Under the pieces are notes generated by a model. The model worked only from the letters and a program-made list of their open reading frames with translations, had not been told where the DNA came from and did no database searches. A program made the position numbers and the translations under genes. 9,684 bases of DNA from Solirubrobacterales bacterium (GTDB lineage Bacteria; Actinomycetota; Thermoleophilia; Solirubrobacterales; Solirubrobacteraceae), in the NCBI GenBank assembly GCA_019240015.1, contig JAFAZB010000389.1:1-9684 (forward strand). Direction: 5' to 3'. Positions 1 to 7,069 of this stretch are shown piece after piece. Each line of letters begins with the position of its first letter. Within the stretch, counting starts at the first letter, position 1.

Positions 1-1484
1 ACGCCAAGTCCAGCAGGCCGGCGTCGGGCGTGCTGACGGCCAGCCTGATCAGCCTGCTCGAGAATCGCGTCTTGGCCGCGACCCCGATCGGCCGCGTGAG
101 CAACGGCTGGGCGCGGTACACGGCGCTGATCACGACACCACATCGCCTCCCGGCGACGCTCAACAACCGGCTGGTGATCACGACCGGTGACCCGCTGGAC
201 TCCGGCAGCACGATCTGGTTCGCGCAGGTGTCGCTGTTCCCGCCGACCTACGACCACGTGGCAAACGGATTCCGCGTCGATCTGATGCAGAAGCTCGCCG
301 CGCTGCATCCGGGCTACTTCCGCATCCCGGGCGGCAACTACCTCGAAGGCGCCACGATCGCTACGCGGTTCGATTGGAAGCAAACGATCGGCCCGGTGAT
401 CGACCGTCCCGGTCACGACAACACCGCCTGGGGATACTGGTCCCAGGACGGCCTCGGACTGCTCGAGTGGCTCGAGCTGGCGGAGCAGCTTCACGCCCAA
501 CCGGTCCTGGCCGTCTACACGGGCTACTCGCTGCTCGGCGAGGTGGTGCCCCGCGCCCAGCTCCAGCCCTACGTGCAGGACGCGCTCGACGAGATCCAGT
601 ACGCGATCGGTCCCACTAGCTCATATTGGGGAGCCCAGCGCGCCGCCGATGGCCATCCCGCCCCGTTCGACGTGCGGATGGTCGAGGTCGGCAACGAGGA
701 CAATCTCGACCCCTCCGGCAGCTACAACGCCTACAGGTATCCGGCGTTCTACGACGCGATCAGGGCGGCCTACCCACGGCTGAAGCTGGTCGCGACATCG
801 CCGGTGAGCACTCGCCCGATGCAGATCCTCGACGAGCATTTCTACAACGACGATCCGGCCTACTTCGTCGAGCAGGCCCACCTGTTCGACCACGTGAGCC
901 GCCGCGGGCCGAAGATCATCGTCGGCGAGTACGCCGCCACTCAGGGATCGCCGACCGGCACGCTCGCCGGCGCGCTGGGCGAGGCCGCGTTCCTGACCGG
1001 CATCGAGCGCAACGCCGACCTGGTGATCGGCGCGTCCTACGCGCCGCTGCTCGTGAACGTCAACTCCCCCACCTGGCCGACGAACCTGATCGGCTACAAC
1101 GGCCTGACGAGCTTCGGCTCACCTTCGTACTGGGTGCTGAGGATGCTCTCGAGCGGGCACGGGCAGCGCGTGATCGGGTCTTCGCTGAGCGCAGCCGGCT
1201 CGCACCTGTTCGAAGTCGCCAGCCACGGGCGCGGACGCACCTACGTGGTGGTGGTGAACGACGGCGGCGCGGCGACGCGAATCGCGGTCAGGCTGAACGG
1301 CCTGAGGGGCGGAGCGACGGGCGGCACGGCCACGGTCCTGACGGGCGATCCGGCGGCGAGCAACTCGCTCGCGGACCCCGGCGCGGTCTCACCCACCGAG
1401 CACGGGCTCGGCAAGCTCGGAGCGACCTTCGGCTACACGTTCCCGGCCTACTCCGTGACCGTGCTCGCGCTGCGCACGACCTGA
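1..1484 (+). CDS. GH51-type alpha-L-arabinofuranosidase, 5'-truncated by the window edge
   Basis: The frame is open from the window edge through a GTG at 30 to TGA at 1482-1484, so the real start lies outside. The expected family function is hydrolysis of terminal alpha-L-arabinofuranosyl residues of arabinan or arabinoxylan by a retaining mechanism. Numbering from the GTG at 30, the GH51 landmarks are SLFPPTY (69-74), a RIPGGNYLEG strand (98-107), WKQTIGP (116-122), DRPGHDNTAWGYWS (125-138), the acid/base Glu in VEVGNED (E223, codon 696-698) and the nucleophile Glu in IIVGEYA (E300, codon 927-929). A C-terminal beta-sandwich follows from about residue 385 and ends in the typical FPAYSVTVLAL. 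The first catalytic-domain strands and any signal peptide or carbohydrate-binding module must lie upstream; full-length members are much longer. With the N-terminus missing, export cannot be judged. Family is very likely; the exact substrate is inferred. Confidence 0.93.
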   Translation, partial: AKSSRPASGVLTASLISLLENRVLAATPIGRVSNGWARYTALITTPHRLPATLNNRLVITTGDPLDSGSTIWFAQVSLFPPTYDHVANGFRVDLMQKLAALHPGYFRIPGGNYLEGATIATRFDWKQTIGPVIDRPGHDNTAWGYWSQDGLGLLEWLELAEQLHAQPVLAVYTGYSLLGEVVPRAQLQPYVQDALDEIQYAIGPTSSYWGAQRAADGHPAPFDVRMVEVGNEDNLDPSGSYNAYRYPAFYDAIRAAYPRLKLVATSPVSTRPMQILDEHFYNDDPAYFVEQAHLFDHVSRRGPKIIVGEYAATQGSPTGTLAGALGEAAFLTGIERNADLVIGASYAPLLVNVNSPTWPTNLIGYNGLTSFGSPSYWVLRMLSSGHGQRVIGSSLSAAGSHLFEVASHGRGRTYVVVVNDGGAATRIAVRLNGLRGGATGGTATVLTGDPAASNSLADPGAVSPTEHGLGKLGATFGYTFPAYSVTVLALRTT

Positions 1485-1490
1485 TCGCAA

Positions 1491-1496
1491 TACTCT
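1491..1496 (+). promoter_or_regulatory. Candidate -10 element (TACTCT) for a leaderless methyltransferase mRNA
   Basis: TACTCT fits the actinobacterial TANNNT -10 consensus and ends 6 bp before the ATG at 1503, which would place the transcription start at or next to the start codon. No Shine-Dalgarno lies in the 18-bp gap after the arabinofuranosidase stop. No clear TTGAC-like -35 is visible. Inferred from spacing only. Confidence 0.45.
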
Positions 1497-1502
1497 GGTC
1501 CC

Positions 1503-2324
1503 ATGTCCCAGCTGGACGCGGCGCCGACCGACGAGCCCGCCTTCAATGTCTTCGGCGAGGAGTACTCGCGCAAGCGCTACGAACCTCGCCCCGGCGATCA
1601 GCACTACCTCCACCTGGTCGATCTGCAACGGGCCCTTCGCCCGCGCCTGGAGCGCGCCCGCGGGACCTGGCTGGACTACGGCGCCGCCAGTTCTCCCTAT
1701 CTGCGGTTCATGAGCGAGGCCGAAGTGCGACGCGCGGATTTTGCGACCGACGCGGAGTTCGCACGCGGGCTCGACTATGCGCTCGAGCCAGATCGGCCCT
1801 GTCCTGCCCCCGACGAGGCCTTCGACGGCATCCTCTCGACCCAGGTGCTCGAGCACGTGGAGGATCCGCACGCCTACCTGACGGACGCGCTGCGCATGCT
1901 CCGGCCGGGCGGGCAGCTGGTATTGACGACGCACGGGATCTGGGAGGACCATCCGTGCCCGCTCGATCTTCATCGGTGGACGCAGCAGGGCCTTCGCCAC
2001 GCCCTCGCCAAGGCAGGGTTTGAGGTGGCGGAGTGCGTGCCTCTGACGTGCGGCGTTCGGGGGCTACTCGAGCAGCTGACCCTGCGGCTCGATGAGACCT
2101 GGTGGCGCGACCGCCGCTGGCGGCGCGAGCGAGTCGTCGGACCGCTGGGCCGCTACGCCGGCGTCACCGGCCTGATCCTCGGCGCGCTGCGCCTGTACTC
2201 CCGCCACCGCCCCCAGGGACTGCACGCCTACGCCGAGCGGTTCTTCGCGGCCGAGGGGATCGGACGCGAAGGCGTCGACAAGATCTACACGGCGCTGTTG
2301 ATCACCGGCTCAAAGCCCGCCTGA
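1503..2324 (+). CDS. Class I SAM-dependent methyltransferase (Methyltransf_11-like)
   Basis: This 273-residue protein probably transfers a methyl group from S-adenosylmethionine; its acceptor is unknown. Motif I is WLDYGAASSPYL (56-67), where the usual glycine-rich DxGCGxG loop is altered to GAASSP. The next landmarks are FDGILSTQVLEHVEDP (107-122, motif II and post-II) and LRPGGQLVLTTHG (133-145), then HRWTQQGLRHALAKAGF (157-173). The 'DYG..SSPY' plus 'THG.W..HP.P.D..RWT' pattern recalls methyltransferases found among polysaccharide or cell-surface genes, which would suit a carbohydrate-active neighbour, but that is context only. The C-terminal region has a short hydrophobic stretch (218-232) and many Arg. 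ATG at 1503 is chosen because it is the first start and lies correctly behind a -10-like element. The gene converges on the Rrf2 gene with 20 bp between their stop ends. Confidence 0.9.
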   Translation: MSQLDAAPTDEPAFNVFGEEYSRKRYEPRPGDQHYLHLVDLQRALRPRLERARGTWLDYGAASSPYLRFMSEAEVRRADFATDAEFARGLDYALEPDRPCPAPDEAFDGILSTQVLEHVEDPHAYLTDALRMLRPGGQLVLTTHGIWEDHPCPLDLHRWTQQGLRHALAKAGFEVAECVPLTCGVRGLLEQLTLRLDETWWRDRRWRRERVVGPLGRYAGVTGLILGALRLYSRHRPQGLHAYAERFFAAEGIGREGVDKIYTALLITGSKPA

Positions 2325-2352
2325 GCAGGCACATCTCAGAGCGCTCAGATGT
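2319..2352. terminator. Candidate hairpins between convergent genes
   Basis: Two small inverted repeats cover the convergent junction. GCCT-gagc-AGGC (2319-2330) spans the methyltransferase stop. ACATCT-(10 nt)-AGATGT (2331-2352) spans the Rrf2 stop, with GAGCGCTC inside its loop. Neither is followed by a T-run on either strand, so classic intrinsic termination is not supported. A bidirectional terminator is plausible only from position. Confidence 0.3.
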
Positions 2353-2728
2353 GATACATCGGCGCTCGCTGCTCCTGCTCGGCCGCCGAGGCCACGGTGA
2401 CGTCCACCAGCACCGTCCGCGCCGCCGCGGCGGCGTCCGCGAACACGCCGCTGGCGCCTTGGCCGACCGGGCCGTCGAGCAGCTCCACGATCTCCAGCAC
2501 CGACACCTCGGTGGCCGGCCGGGCGAAGCTGTAGCCGCCTTTGACTCCCCGCTGTGAGCGCAGGATGCCCGCCCGGCGCAGCGTCGCGAACAGCTGCTCC
2601 AGGAACTGGACCGGGATCCCCCTGCGGCGGGCGAGCTCGGCGATCGGGACCGGCGTGGCGTCACCCCGGCGATAGAGCTCGATCAGCGCGCTCAGCGCGT
2701 ACGGGGACTTCGTGGTGATCGAGATCAT
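2345..2728 (-). CDS. Rrf2-family winged-helix regulator without Fe-S cysteines (CymR-like type)
   Basis: This 127-residue protein matches Rrf2 family length. It opens with MISITTKSPYALSALIEL, the standard Rrf2 first helix, followed by a winged helix-turn-helix (about 25-70) with VQFLEQLFATLRRAGIL (40-56) and the wing signature RGVKGGY (60-66). A dimerisation helix follows (about 75-85), and the end, MYHI, resembles the MFYI end of CymR. IscR and NsrR carry three cysteines at about 92-106; here that stretch (GASGVFADAAAAAR) has none and the whole protein has no cysteine, so it should not bind a [2Fe-2S] or [4Fe-4S] cluster by cysteine. It probably represses transcription in response to a metabolite or partner protein, as CymR does with CysK; targets are unknown and no sulfur gene is adjacent. 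The ATG at 2728 follows a -10-like element and lacks a Shine-Dalgarno. It lies 52 bp after the HDOD gene on the same strand. Confidence 0.93.
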   Translation of the reverse strand: MISITTKSPYALSALIELYRRGDATPVPIAELARRRGIPVQFLEQLFATLRRAGILRSQRGVKGGYSFARPATEVSVLEIVELLDGPVGQGASGVFADAAAAARTVLVDVTVASAAEQEQRAPMYHI

Positions 2729-2736
2729 GCCGCGCG

Positions 2737-2742
2737 ATCGTA
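2737..2742 (-). promoter_or_regulatory. Candidate -10 element (TACGAT) for the Rrf2 gene
   Basis: Read on the minus strand, TACGAT fits TANNNT and is followed by 8 nt and then the ATG at 2728, with no Shine-Dalgarno between. This suggests a leaderless transcript or one with a leader of only a nucleotide or two. No -35 hexamer is recognisable; a GGCCGGCC palindrome (2757-2764) sits near the -35 position. Confidence 0.4.
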
Positions 2743-2780
2743 GCCTCCCGGCGCCCGGCCGGCCGCTCGTCGGCGGTCGA

Positions 2781-3932
2781 TCAGATCCAGCCGCGCTCGG
2801 TGGCGATCAGCACGGCCTGGGCGCGGTCCATCGCGCCGAGCTTGCCGTACACGTTGTGCAGATGGGTCCGCACGGTGCTGGTGGAGAGCCCCAGCTCGCT
2901 CGCGATCTGCTTGTAGACCATCCCGCGCGCCAGTCGGCGGAGCACGTCGATCTCGCGGCTCGACATCGGGCACGGGTCGATCTGCCGCGGGCGCCCTCCC
3001 GCGACCGGGAGTGGAAGCTCGTACATGACCGTCCGCAGGTCGGCGGGAGTCACGCCGACGATGCGGGCGACCGCCAGCAGCTCGGACGGGGAGACCGCTC
3101 CTCCCAGCACGTAGTGAGCGAGCATGTCGGCCAGCCGAACCAGCGCCGCCTCGCCGTCACACTCGTCAGCGTGATGTCGCTCGATCACGCTGGCGATCGA
3201 CTTCGGCAGCCCCCACCGGCGCGCCAGCACACCGCCGACCAGAGCGTGATCGACGCCCAGCTCCCGGCGCTCGCGCTGGATCCGCTCCTCCGGCGTACGC
3301 GCTTCGCCGTGGATCTGTCGTGGATAGCCGGGGTAGGCGTGGACCAGCACCAGCTTGCCGATGTCGTGCAGGAGCGCCGTCACCATCAAGCGGTCCCGCC
3401 ACTCGTACCCCACTTCGCGGGCCAGTCGGTCGGCGGCGCGCTGCGTGGCCACCGCATGCAGCCGGAAGCGCTCCGGGATCCCCTGCCAGACGGCGGTGCG
3501 CTCGAAGAAGTCAAACGTCCGGGCACGGTTGGCGATCGCTTGCACGGTCCGCAACGAGAGGACCTCGACGCCCTTCACGGCGCTCTCGACCCGCCCCCGG
3601 GTGCGACCTTCCACCTGGTTGGCGAGCCTCAGCACGGTGACCGCCAGCGCGACGTCCGCCTCGATCGCCGCCACCACGTCCGAGGTCGAAGGCTCACCGT
3701 CCTCGAATAGGCGCAGCACCCGGTTGCGCGACTCCGCCAACACCGGAAACGCCTCCAAGGCCTCGAAGGCGGCGGTCAAGCGACGGCCGTGACCCTCGTT
3801 GTGATGCCGCTCGCGCGCTGCGTATGGATCTGTCGGCGCGGATTTTGCTTGCGCTACGCTTGCCACGGACGGGCCACTCACTTCTCTGAGAACCGGACGG
3901 ACAGGTTCGGGCGTATCCCCGCCCATGGCCAT
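2781..3932 (-). CDS. HDOD/HD-domain protein fused to a C-terminal LuxR-type helix-turn-helix
   Basis: This 383-residue protein has three parts. Residues 1-50 are a low-complexity, probably disordered N-terminus. Residues about 52-310 form an HDOD-type HD domain, starting at RLTAAFEALEAFPVLAES and including ALLHDIGKLVLVHAYPG (186-202) and DHALVGGVLARRWGLP (228-243). Residues about 318-383 are a LuxR/GerE DNA-binding domain (SSREIDVLRRLARG; KQIASELGLSTSTVRTHL, 341-358; NVYGKLG). HDOD domains usually act as signalling modules; here H159, H189-D190, H229, H253-H254 and D269 are all present, so metal binding is conceivable. The GYP motif of c-di-GMP phosphodiesterases is absent. The inferred role is a transcription factor whose HDOD part replaces a receiver domain. 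ATG 3932 is the first possible start after an in-frame stop at 3978-3980; a second Met follows two codons later, and no good Shine-Dalgarno is seen, so a downstream start is possible. It follows gltX by 67 bp. Confidence 0.9.
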   Translation of the reverse strand: MAMGGDTPEPVRPVLREVSGPSVASVAQAKSAPTDPYAARERHHNEGHGRRLTAAFEALEAFPVLAESRNRVLRLFEDGEPSTSDVVAAIEADVALAVTVLRLANQVEGRTRGRVESAVKGVEVLSLRTVQAIANRARTFDFFERTAVWQGIPERFRLHAVATQRAADRLAREVGYEWRDRLMVTALLHDIGKLVLVHAYPGYPRQIHGEARTPEERIQRERRELGVDHALVGGVLARRWGLPKSIASVIERHHADECDGEAALVRLADMLAHYVLGGAVSPSELLAVARIVGVTPADLRTVMYELPLPVAGGRPRQIDPCPMSSREIDVLRRLARGMVYKQIASELGLSTSTVRTHLHNVYGKLGAMDRAQAVLIATERGWI

Positions 3933-3999
3933 CCATCGGCAAGAAGTGGCCGTGGCTTTAGCCGTTTGTGCGATTCCTCACGCCGGCTGTTGGTGAGCT

Positions 4000-5340
4000 T
4001 TAACACCCCTCGGCTCGCTCCAACGCGCGGTCGATCCGGCCGAGTGTCTCCTCGCGTCCGAGGAGCGCCACCGTCTCGAAGATGCCCGGAGAGACCGTGG
4101 TGCCCGCAAGCGCCACCCGGACCGGCTGAAACACCGCGCCCGGCTTGCCGCCACGCCGCTCGACGACCCCCCGCAACGCCTGCTCGACCATTCGCTCGGT
4201 GAACGGCTCGGCCCGAGCCAGCGAGTCTCGGGCGTCCCGGAGCGCCTGCACGCCGCCGTCGGCGCAGATCGCGCGTTCGAACGCGCTGCGATCCTCGGCG
4301 GGCCCGTCGAACACGAACCCGGCCAGCGGCCAGAACTCGGCCAGCGTCTGGATCTTCTCGGCCGAGATCTCCACCGCGCCTTGCAGACCGCCGCGCCCGG
4401 TGAATTGCTCGAGCCGCGCCACGAGGTCATCCAGGCTCAACCGGCGCAGCCACCATCCGTTCACGTGGCGCAGCTTGCGCTCGTCGAATACCGCCGGGTT
4501 TCTGGACACCCGCTCGAGGCGGAAGCGCTCAGCCAGCTCCGAGAGGCTGAACAGCTCTTCGTCTGCCGCGAACCCCGCGCCGAGCAGCGCGATGTAGTTG
4601 TCGACCGCCTCGGGCAGGTAGCCCGCGGCGCGGAGCTCCTGCACCGAGCTCGCGCCGTGGCGCTTTGAGAGCTTGCGGCCGTCCGGCCCGTGGAGCAAGG
4701 GCAGATGCGCGTAGCGGGGAGCCCCGGCGCCGAGGGCCTCGAACACGAGCAGCTGCTTGGGCGTGTTCGAGAGATGGTCATCGCCCCTGACCACGTGCGT
4801 GATCGCGGCGTCGAGATCGTCAACGGCGACCGCAAAGTTGTAGAGCACCGAGCCGTCCGCGCGGGCGATCACCGGATCGTCCATGCTGGCGTTCGGAAAC
4901 CGGGTCTCGCCCCGGATCACGTCGTCGACGACGGTCTCGCCGTGGTCGGGCACGCGCAGCCGCACGGCCCCGGCAGCTTCGGGCTGCCCTCTGAAACCCC
5001 GGTCATGCCCGTGGCGCTCCTTGTAGGACCTGACGTCGTCGGCCGTCGCGCTCGAGCGATACGCGCGCCCGTCCGCGAGCAGTCGCTCCAAGGCCTCGGC
5101 GTGGCGAGCGGCCCGCTGGGACTGGAAAATCGGCCCCTCGTCCCAATCGAGCTTCAGCCATCGCAACGCATCGAGGATCTGCTCGACGTTCTCCTCGGTC
5201 GATCGAGCACGGTCGGTATCTTCGATCCGCAGCACCAGCACACCGCCCTGACCTCGCGCCAGCAGCCAGTTGTACAGAGCCGTGCGGGCACCCCCGATGT
5301 GGAGCGCCCCGGTGGGGGAGGGTGCAAAGCGAACGCGCAT
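4000..5340 (-). CDS. gltX: Glutamyl-tRNA synthetase
   Basis: GluRS charges tRNA-Glu with glutamate using ATP, in the cytoplasm; in many bacteria lacking GlnRS it also charges tRNA-Gln. The 446-residue protein begins with RFAPSPTGALHIGGARTAL, containing the class I HIGH motif as HIGG (14-17). LRIEDTDR (37-44) follows, then the acceptor-binding domain with VVRGDDHLSNTP (183-194) and the KMSKS loop as KLSKRHG (223-229). The helical anticodon-binding region fills the C-terminus. Where E. coli GluRS has zinc-binding cysteines, this protein reads AYRSSAT (93-99) and has no Cys pair, so it is probably a zinc-free form, as known for some bacterial GluRS. It is slightly shorter than E. coli GltX (471 residues). 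ATG 5340 is supported by GGGAGG 8 nt upstream. It is divergent from nfo and upstream of the HDOD gene. Confidence 0.98.
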   Translation of the reverse strand: MRVRFAPSPTGALHIGGARTALYNWLLARGQGGVLVLRIEDTDRARSTEENVEQILDALRWLKLDWDEGPIFQSQRAARHAEALERLLADGRAYRSSATADDVRSYKERHGHDRGFRGQPEAAGAVRLRVPDHGETVVDDVIRGETRFPNASMDDPVIARADGSVLYNFAVAVDDLDAAITHVVRGDDHLSNTPKQLLVFEALGAGAPRYAHLPLLHGPDGRKLSKRHGASSVQELRAAGYLPEAVDNYIALLGAGFAADEELFSLSELAERFRLERVSRNPAVFDERKLRHVNGWWLRRLSLDDLVARLEQFTGRGGLQGAVEISAEKIQTLAEFWPLAGFVFDGPAEDRSAFERAICADGGVQALRDARDSLARAEPFTERMVEQALRGVVERRGGKPGAVFQPVRVALAGTTVSPGIFETVALLGREETLGRIDRALERAEGC

Positions 5341-5348
5341 CAGACCGA

Positions 5349-5354
5349 CCTCCC
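5349..5354 (-). promoter_or_regulatory. Shine-Dalgarno of gltX (GGGAGG), abutting the nfo start codon
   Basis: On the minus strand GGGAGG is followed by 8 nt and then the gltX ATG (5340), which decides that start. Its complement directly precedes the nfo ATG at 5355. TAGCAT (5360-5355, minus) would fit a -10 element but would put transcription start downstream of most of this Shine-Dalgarno, so the real gltX promoter is probably further into nfo. Confidence 0.65.
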
Positions 5355-6230
5355 ATGCTAATCGGCGCCCACGTCTCTCCGGCCGGCGGACTCGCGAAGG
5401 CGATCGAGCGCGGAGCGCAGCGGGGCTGCGAGGCGATTCAGATCTTCAACCAGTCTCCGCGCATGTGGCGCCCCACCGCGTACGGCGAGAAGGACTTCAC
5501 GGCGTTCCGGGAGGCCATGCATGCCAGCCAGATCAGCGCGGTTCTGATCCACGCCGTGTATCTGCTGAACTGCGCCTCGGAGGACCGGGAGATCCGGCGC
5601 AAGTCGCTGGCATCTCTGGTCCAGTCGCTGCGCGTAGGCGACGCGATCGGCGCGGTCGGCGTCGTGCTGCATCCGGGATCGGCGAAGCAGGGGAAGGTGC
5701 CCGTGGCGGTTAGGCGAGCGGGAAAGGTGATCAAGGAGGCGCTGGAGCAGACAGAACGCTGCTCGCTGCATCTCGAGGACACCGCGGGCGCCGGCGGCAC
5801 GCTGGGGCGCTCGTTCGACGAGCTGGCGAGGCTGCTCGAGGCGGCTGGCGACTCGCGCCGGCTGGGCGTGTGCCTGGACTCTTGCCACCTGCTCGCGTCC
5901 GGGTATGACGTGCGGACCCCCGCGAGCCTGCGTGAGACACTGGACGAGTTCGACCGGGTGGTCGGCCTGAGCCGCCTGCGCTCCCTGCACCTCAACGACT
6001 CGATCACGAGGCTGGGCTCCAATCGCGACCGACACGCGCTGCTCGGCGAAGGCGAGCTCGGCGAGCGCGGCTGCGCGGCGTTCCTGTCCGAGCCCCGCTT
6101 CGAGCGTTTGCCGTGCGTGCTCGAGACCGGGCGCGACGGATCCCCGAGCGCGCAGGACATCGCGCTCGCGTTCAAGTTGCGGGCGCGCGGCCAGGCCTCG
6201 CGCAAGCGAGCCGCGGGCCGCGGCGGATGA
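5355..6230 (+). CDS. nfo: Endonuclease IV (AP endonuclease)
   Basis: Endonuclease IV cuts the DNA backbone 5' of abasic sites and removes blocked 3' ends in base excision repair, using three metal ions, usually zinc. The 291-residue protein starts with LIGAHVSPAGGL, as in the family. All nine metal ligands of E. coli Nfo seem conserved: H66 (IHAVYL), H106 (LHPGS), E141 (LEDTAG), D175 and H178 (CLDSCH), H212 (HLNDS), D225 and H227 (RDRH), and E257 (LET). The last 15 or so residues form a basic tail (RARGQASRKRAAGRGG) beyond the TIM barrel. ATG 5355 is chosen from homology; a GTG at 5322 in the same frame would add 11 residues overlapping gltX and lacks family support. No Shine-Dalgarno precedes 5355. 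Its TGA overlaps the ATG of the ABC ATPase gene. Confidence 0.97.
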   Translation: MLIGAHVSPAGGLAKAIERGAQRGCEAIQIFNQSPRMWRPTAYGEKDFTAFREAMHASQISAVLIHAVYLLNCASEDREIRRKSLASLVQSLRVGDAIGAVGVVLHPGSAKQGKVPVAVRRAGKVIKEALEQTERCSLHLEDTAGAGGTLGRSFDELARLLEAAGDSRRLGVCLDSCHLLASGYDVRTPASLRETLDEFDRVVGLSRLRSLHLNDSITRLGSNRDRHALLGEGELGERGCAAFLSEPRFERLPCVLETGRDGSPSAQDIALAFKLRARGQASRKRAAGRGG

Positions 6231-7069
6231 GCGACACGGCCGCGGTCGCGGCCACGGCCCTGTACAAGCGCTACGGCTCGGTCACGGCGCTCGCAGGTGT
6301 CGAGTTGACCGTGCGCCGGGGCGAGCTGGTCGGGCTGATCGGGCCAAACGGGGCCGGGAAGACGACGCTCGTCAAGATCGCGTGCGGGCTCACGCGTGCG
6401 AGCGCCGGGACGGTAACGGTGTGCGGCCACCGCGCCGGCACCGCGCCCGCTCGAGCAGCGCTGGGCTATCTCGCCGAGCTGTTTCGGTTCCCTGGATGGT
6501 GTACCGGCGCCGAGGTGCTTGCGCTGCACCAACGGCTCGCGCGGTCGACCGGTGGGGCAAGCGAGCGGGACGAGCTGCTGGAGTTGGTGGGGTTGAGCGA
6601 CGCGGGCGAGCGCCGGGTCGAGACGATGTCCAAGGGGATGCAGCAGCGGCTCGGCATCGCCCAGGCGCTGATCGGCGCGCCGCCGCTGTTGTTGCTCGAT
6701 GAGCCGACCAGCGCGCTTGACCCGGCAGGACGGCGCGCGGTTCGCGAGCTACTCGAGGAGCTGCGCACGCGGGGGGTGGCCGTGCTGCTCAACTCGCATC
6801 TGCTCAGCGAGATCGAGCTCGTCTGCGATCGGGTGGTGATCCTGTCCGGCGGCCGCGTCACGGCGGCCGGCCGCCCGTCCGAGCTGACCAGGGCCGGAGG
6901 CATCGAAGTGCACACCGCAGCAGGACTGCGGCGCTTTCCGACGGCGACGCGCGAAGACGCGCCGGCGATCGTCGCATCGCTCGTTGGAGAGGGGCAGCAG
7001 ATCTACGAGGTGCGTGTGGTTCGCTCCACGCTCGAGGACGTCTACCTGGAGGCGGTCACGCCCGAGTGA
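6227..7069 (+). CDS. ABC transporter ATP-binding protein (ABC-2 exporter type)
   Basis: This is a 280-residue nucleotide-binding subunit that would power the permease encoded next. Walker A is GPNGAGKTT (39-47). A Q-loop region GYLAELFRFPGW (80-91) lacks the usual Gln, as in CcmA/NosF-like ATPases with a Glu there. The ABC signature is MSKGMQQRLGIAQAL (134-148), Walker B is LLLLDEP (154-160), the D-loop is SALD (162-165), and the switch His is H191 in NSHLLSE. The C-terminal 70 residues form an accessory domain ending in STLEDVYLEAVT, common in ABC-2 ATPases. ATG 6227 overlaps the nfo stop (ATGA), and the gene ends in GTGA overlapping the permease start, so translational coupling is likely. 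No Shine-Dalgarno is seen. The substrate is unknown. Confidence 0.95.
   Translation: MSDTAAVAATALYKRYGSVTALAGVELTVRRGELVGLIGPNGAGKTTLVKIACGLTRASAGTVTVCGHRAGTAPARAALGYLAELFRFPGWCTGAEVLALHQRLARSTGGASERDELLELVGLSDAGERRVETMSKGMQQRLGIAQALIGAPPLLLLDEPTSALDPAGRRAVRELLEELRTRGVAVLLNSHLLSEIELVCDRVVILSGGRVTAAGRPSELTRAGGIEVHTAAGLRRFPTATREDAPAIVASLVGEGQQIYEVRVVRSTLEDVYLEAVTPE

Noticed and set aside
626..2023. Long plus-strand open frame spanning the arabinofuranosidase and methyltransferase genes
   Set aside because: It is out of frame with two strongly supported genes, is very Arg/Pro/Ala-rich, crosses a gene boundary and has no recognisable domain: a GC-rich shadow frame.
2712..3710. Plus-strand open frame opposite the HDOD-LuxR gene
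   Set aside because: The composition is His/Arg/Asp-rich and low in hydrophobic core residues, typical of an antisense reading; the minus strand encodes clear HDOD and LuxR motifs.
3933..3999. Possible tRNA, promoter or terminator in the 67-bp gltX-HDOD gap
   Set aside because: tRNA-Glu/Gln often sits near gltX, but no cloverleaf or T-loop consensus is present. Only weak inverted repeats (GGCTTTAGCC; GGTG/CACC over the gltX stop) and no clear -10 were found.
5322..5354. Upstream GTG start for nfo
   Set aside because: It would add 11 residues absent from the family, overlap the gltX N-terminus, and its purine-rich stretch lies too close to the GTG to act as a Shine-Dalgarno.
5438..6532. Long minus-strand open frame opposite nfo and the ABC ATPase gene
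   Set aside because: Arg/Ser-rich translation without domain features, antisense to two well-recognised genes; third-position bias belongs to the plus-strand frames.
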